From Salipiger abyssi (GTDB lineage Bacteria; Pseudomonadota; Alphaproteobacteria; Rhodobacterales; Rhodobacteraceae): a stretch of DNA of 64,000 bases. A program made the position numbers and the translations under genes. The notes beneath the pieces were generated by a model. The model saw only the letters and a program-made list of their open reading frames with translations, was not told the origin of the DNA and made no database searches. Numbering within the stretch: the stretch's first letter is position 1; every line of letters begins with the position of its first letter. Below, one piece after another: positions 60,696-64,000 of this stretch. Where the stretch lies: contig NZ_CP015095.1 of NCBI RefSeq assembly GCF_001975705.1, positions 1-64,000 on the forward strand, written 5' to 3'.

Positions 60696-61999
60696 CCCCT
60701 GCGGAAATCGGATATGCGGGCATCGCCATCCTGCTGGTGCTCATCCTGCTGCGCATCCCCATCGGGCTGTCGCTGATCCTGGTCTCGTTCTCGGGGCTGT
60801 GGATCCTTGTCGGCGAAAGCGCCGCCTGGGGCTCGCTGGGCCTCATCCCCTACAGTTTCGCCGCGCACTGGCAGCTCAGTTCGGTGCCGATGTTCGTGCT
60901 GATGGGCTTTGTCTGCTTCCATGCGGGGCTGACCAAGGGGCTGTTCGATGCGGCGCGGCTGTGGCTGGCCAAGCTGCCGGGCGGGCTGGCCATCGCCGGG
61001 GTGTTCGGCGCCACCGGCTTTGCCGCCGTCACCGGCTCGTCGCTGGCCTGTTCGGCGGCCATGGGGCGGATCGCCATCCCCGAGATGATGAAATCGCGCT
61101 ACGACGCGGCGCTGGCCACCGGCTCGGTGGCGGCGGCGGGCACCATCGGGGCGCTGATCCCGCCCTCGATCCTGCTGATCCTCTACGGCATCATCGCGCA
61201 GGTGCCGGTGGGCGCGCTGTTCCTCGGCGGGGTGGGCGTGGGGGTGCTGACCGCCGCCGCCTATGTCTCGGTCATCATGATCCGGGTGATCCTGAACCCC
61301 GATCTCGCGCCGCGCGCGCATGAGGATGCGGGCTGGGGCGAGCGGCTGCGCGCGCTGGCCGATATCTGGCCGGTGCTGCTCCTGATGATCGGCGTGTTCG
61401 GCGGGCTGTTCAGCGGGGTCTTTACCCCGACCGAAGCCGGCGCGGTGGGCGCCTCGCTTTCGGTGATCATCGCCTTCGTCAAGCGCACGCTGACATGGAA
61501 GCGCATGTGGGACTCGCTCTACGAGACGCTGATGGTCTCGGCCTCAATCTTCATCATCGCCATCGGGGCAAACATGCTGACGCGCTTCATCGCCTTCAGC
61601 GGCTCGGGCGATGCGCTGGCCGATCTGGTGAGCAATCTCGAAGCCAACCGCTATGTGCTGCTCCTGGGCATTACCGTGGTCTATCTGCTGCTCGGCATGT
61701 TCCTCGATCCGATCGGGGCGATGCTGCTGACGCTGCCGATCCTGCTGCCGATCCTCAAGGACACCGGCTATGACCTGCTGTGGTTCGGCGTGCTGCTGGC
61801 GAAATACCTCGAGATCGGGATGATCACCCCGCCTATCGGGCTGAACGTCTTTGTCCTGAAAGGCGTGGTCGGCGACAAGATCGCGCTCAGCACGATCTTC
61901 AAGGGCGTGCTGTGGTTCCTGCTGGCCGATCTCTTCATCGTTCTGGCGGTGATCGTCTTCCCCGAGATCATCACCTTCCTGCCCTCCCTGCTGAAATGA
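60692..61999 (+). CDS. dctM: TRAP transporter large permease DctM, locus 3
   Basis: A 435-residue polytopic protein with LPGGLAIAGVFGATGFAAVTGSS, GTIGALIPPSILLILYGI, FTPTEAGAVGASLS and TPPIGLNVFVLKG motifs. It is the same length as, and closely patterned on, the DctM of locus 2 (GLTKGLF/GLTNGLF, GSVAAAGT, LIPPSILLILYGI). Loci 2 and 3 therefore share a recent ancestor, while the locus 1 DctM is more distant. Translation is coupled to dctQ. Confidence 0.94.
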   Translation: MTPAEIGYAGIAILLVLILLRIPIGLSLILVSFSGLWILVGESAAWGSLGLIPYSFAAHWQLSSVPMFVLMGFVCFHAGLTKGLFDAARLWLAKLPGGLAIAGVFGATGFAAVTGSSLACSAAMGRIAIPEMMKSRYDAALATGSVAAAGTIGALIPPSILLILYGIIAQVPVGALFLGGVGVGVLTAAAYVSVIMIRVILNPDLAPRAHEDAGWGERLRALADIWPVLLLMIGVFGGLFSGVFTPTEAGAVGASLSVIIAFVKRTLTWKRMWDSLYETLMVSASIFIIAIGANMLTRFIAFSGSGDALADLVSNLEANRYVLLLGITVVYLLLGMFLDPIGAMLLTLPILLPILKDTGYDLLWFGVLLAKYLEIGMITPPIGLNVFVLKGVVGDKIALSTIFKGVLWFLLADLFIVLAVIVFPEIITFLPSLLK

Positions 62000-62043
62000 C
62001 CCCGCCGCCGGAGCGGCGCGGATATCCGAAAAGGAAACCCGAC

Positions 62044-63531
62044 ATGACCATTCAAGACGTGATCCGGCATCCCGGAAAATTCTATATCGGCGGCGCCTGG
62101 ACCGACCCGTCGAGCGGTGACGAGATCACCGTTCTGAACTCCGCCACCGAAGAGGTGTTCGAGGTGGTGGCCGAGGCGCAGGAGGCGGATGTGAACCGCG
62201 CCGTGGATGCCGCCCGGCAGGCCTTTGACAAGGGCCCGTGGCCGCGCATGAGCCATGAGGAGCGCGCCGGCTATCTGCGCGCGCTGGCCGATGAACTCGA
62301 CAAACGGGCGGAGCGGCATGCGCGGATCTGGGTGACCGAGTCCGGCGTGCTGCATTCCATCGCGGCGACGCGCATGGGCTCAATCGCCGCGACCTACCGT
62401 TATTACGCCGATCTGGCTTCCACCTTCCCGTTTCAGGAAAAGCACCCCTCGGCCTCGGGTGGCGAGCTGGCGCTCCTGGTGCGCGAGCCGGTGGGGGTGG
62501 TGGGCGCCATCGTGCCGTGGAACGGCACGCCGGGGCTGATCACCTCCAAGGTGGCGCCGGCGCTGCTGGCGGGCTGTTGCGTGGTGGTCAAGGCCTCGCC
62601 CGAGGCGCCGGGCTCGGCCTATATCCTCGCCGAAGCCGCAGAAGCCGCGGGGCTGCCCGAGGGGGTGGTCAATATTCTGACCGCCGACCGTGAGGTCTCG
62701 GAAAAGCTGGTGGCGCATCCGGGCGTGGACAAGATCGCCTTTACCGGCTCGACCATCGCCGGGCAGAAGATCGGCGCGATCTGCGGCGGGCGCATCGCGC
62801 GCCAGACGCTGGAGCTGGGCGGTAAGTCGCCGGCGCTGATCCTCGACGACTACGATATCGAGACGGCGGCCAAGGCGATCACCGAAAAGGCCACCTTCCT
62901 CACCGGGCAGGTCTGCGCCTCGCTGACCCGCATCGTGGTGTCGAAAGCCCGCCATGACGACATGGTGGAGGCGCTGAGCAGCCAGTTCGCCAAGGTCAAT
63001 GTGGGCGATCCGTTCGAGGCCGCCTGCCAGATGGGGCCGCTCGCCATGAGCCGGCAGCGCGACCGGGTGGAGGGCTATATCGCCAAGGGCCGCGAGGAGG
63101 GCGCAAAGCTTGCCGCCGGCGGCGGGCGCCCGGCACATCTCAACCGGGGCTATTTCGTCGAGCCCACGGTCTTCGGCAATGTGCAGAACAGTTTCACCAT
63201 CGCGCGCGAGGAGATCTTTGGCCCGGTGCTCTCGGTGATCCCGGCGGAGGATGAAAGCGCGATGATCGACATCGCCAACGACACCGATTTCGGGCTGAAC
63301 GCCTCGGTCTTTACCAATGATGACGACCGCGCCTATGTGGTCGCGCGCGAGATCCGTTCCGGCACGGTGGGGCAGAACAGCTATCGCGCCGAGCTCGGGC
63401 TGGCCTTTGGCGGGTTCAAGCAGTCGGGGCTGGGTCGCGAGGGCGGCACCGAGGGGCTGCACCCCTATCTCGAAACCAAAGTGATTGTCCTGGATGGCAT
63501 GCCGTCGAACGTGGGTCGCATCGCCGGCTGA
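62044..63531 (+). CDS. Aldehyde dehydrogenase family protein, locus 3
   Basis: A 495-residue ALDH starting MTIQDVIRHPGKFYIGGAW behind AAAGGAAACCCGAC. It has VPWNGTPGLITSKVAPALLAG, catalytic Glu in LELGGKSPAL, catalytic Cys in LTGQVCASLTR and EEIFGPVLSV, with GGFKQSGLGREGG near the end. It is 44 nt after dctM and 60 nt before an alcohol dehydrogenase gene, so uptake, alcohol oxidation and aldehyde oxidation are in one sigma-54-driven operon. Substrate unknown. Confidence 0.94.
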   Translation: MTIQDVIRHPGKFYIGGAWTDPSSGDEITVLNSATEEVFEVVAEAQEADVNRAVDAARQAFDKGPWPRMSHEERAGYLRALADELDKRAERHARIWVTESGVLHSIAATRMGSIAATYRYYADLASTFPFQEKHPSASGGELALLVREPVGVVGAIVPWNGTPGLITSKVAPALLAGCCVVVKASPEAPGSAYILAEAAEAAGLPEGVVNILTADREVSEKLVAHPGVDKIAFTGSTIAGQKIGAICGGRIARQTLELGGKSPALILDDYDIETAAKAITEKATFLTGQVCASLTRIVVSKARHDDMVEALSSQFAKVNVGDPFEAACQMGPLAMSRQRDRVEGYIAKGREEGAKLAAGGGRPAHLNRGYFVEPTVFGNVQNSFTIAREEIFGPVLSVIPAEDESAMIDIANDTDFGLNASVFTNDDDRAYVVAREIRSGTVGQNSYRAELGLAFGGFKQSGLGREGGTEGLHPYLETKVIVLDGMPSNVGRIAG

Positions 63532-63591
63532 TCCGGGACCGGTCGGGCGCTGCTCCCACGCCCGGCCAACCAAGAGACAAGGGGACGTCGC

Positions 63592-64000
63592 ATGAAAGTC
63601 AAAGCCGCGATTGCCACGGGCCAGCTCCAGCCGCTGGTGATCGACGAGGTCGATCTCGACGGCCCGCGCGAGGGCGAGGTGCTGATCGAGATAAAATCGG
63701 CGGGGCTCTGCCATACCGACCAGATGCTCATCGACGGCTCGCGCGACTGGCCGGATTACCCGGTGATCCTCGGCCATGAGGGCGCGGGCATCGTGCGCGA
63801 GGTGGGGCCGGGGGTCGACCGGCTGACACCCGGCGATGCGGTCATTCCGCTGGCGATGCCGGAATGCGGCGAGTGCCCGCCCTGTCGCAGCGACAAGAGC
63901 AATCTCTGCGATCATTATTTCAAGCCGAACCCGCGCAAGCCGCTTTCGTGGAAGGGGCGACCGGTCGCCTCCTTCATCAGCCTCGGGACATTTGCGCAGT
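63592..64000 (+). CDS. Zinc-dependent alcohol dehydrogenase, class III-like (3' end outside window)
   Basis: The first 136 residues are present; the gene continues past the right edge. It starts MKVKAAIATGQLQPLVI behind AAGGGGACGTCGC. Catalytic zinc ligands are in GLCHTDQML and GHEGAGIV. The structural-zinc Cys cluster CGECPPCRSDKSNLC follows. The KPLSWKGRPVASFISLGTFAQ segment resembles the insertion of class III (glutathione-dependent formaldehyde dehydrogenase-like) enzymes, but such enzymes also include other alcohol dehydrogenases. It pairs with the upstream aldehyde dehydrogenase. Confidence 0.9.
   Translation, partial: MKVKAAIATGQLQPLVIDEVDLDGPREGEVLIEIKSAGLCHTDQMLIDGSRDWPDYPVILGHEGAGIVREVGPGVDRLTPGDAVIPLAMPECGECPPCRSDKSNLCDHYFKPNPRKPLSWKGRPVASFISLGTFAQ

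Overview
The window looks like part of a large extrachromosomal replicon (plasmid or chromid) of a high-GC alphaproteobacterium of the Rhodobacteraceae/Roseobacter group. The reasons are the GC-rich third-codon positions, the abundance of TRAP transporters, and a replication/partition module at 40.5-44.2 kb. That module has ParA and ParB, a divergent small initiator whose C-terminus resembles DnaA domain I (the 'DnaA-like' replicon type of Rhodobacterales), four GC-rich palindromes and an iteron-like array. No rRNA, tRNA or CRISPR was seen.

Layout. 0-1.8 kb (minus): a CoA-thioester operon (SDR, DUF35/OB-fold protein, MenB/BadI-like enoyl-CoA hydratase). 1.9-5.3 kb: an extra sigma-54 gene (rpoN) divergent from a PAS-AAA+-Fis sigma-54 activator. 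5.4-10.8 kb: TRAP locus 1, with three consecutive dctP receptor genes followed by one dctQ-dctM pair. 10.8-14.6 kb: a disturbed stretch with an IS5-family (IS427-like) element, an IS3-family (IS407-like) element and small orphan genes. 14.7-21.3 kb (minus): TRAP locus 2 plus aldehyde dehydrogenase, SDR, tautomerase and amidohydrolase. 21.5-24.8 kb: a small plus-strand gene, then a minus-strand alcohol dehydrogenase/aldehyde dehydrogenase/carboxymuconolactone decarboxylase-like set. 24.9-32.7 kb (minus): a sugar-type ABC importer with two SMP-30-like propellers, one of them fused to a permease, and an SDR. 32.9-36.8 kb: IclR and GntR/UTRA regulators, an MmgE/PrpD protein and a LUD protein. 37.2-39.9 kb: a nitrate/sulfonate/taurine-type ABC importer. 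40.5-44.2 kb: parB, parA, origin and rep. 44.2-58.0 kb (minus): a cassette of a 2365-residue LamG-like protein, two unfamiliar companions, a Tat-exported molybdenum hydroxylase, its 2Fe-2S subunit, a dihaem cytochrome c and a Crp-type regulator. 58.8-64.0 kb: TRAP locus 3 with aldehyde and alcohol dehydrogenase, the last cut by the window edge.

How it fits together. Eight near-consensus sigma-54 (-24/-12) promoters, plus one weaker candidate, stand before nearly every transport/catabolic operon in the window. Each dctP of locus 1 has its own. The rpoN-activator pair in the same window is therefore a plausible local command module for a scattered uptake-and-oxidation regulon: TRAP or ABC uptake followed by alcohol, aldehyde, lactone or CoA-ester conversion. 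The regulators, replication genes and giant-protein/molybdenum cassette show no such promoter. The substrates cannot be read from the sequence. The LamG/molybdenum cassette is the least explained part and the best candidate for an undescribed system.
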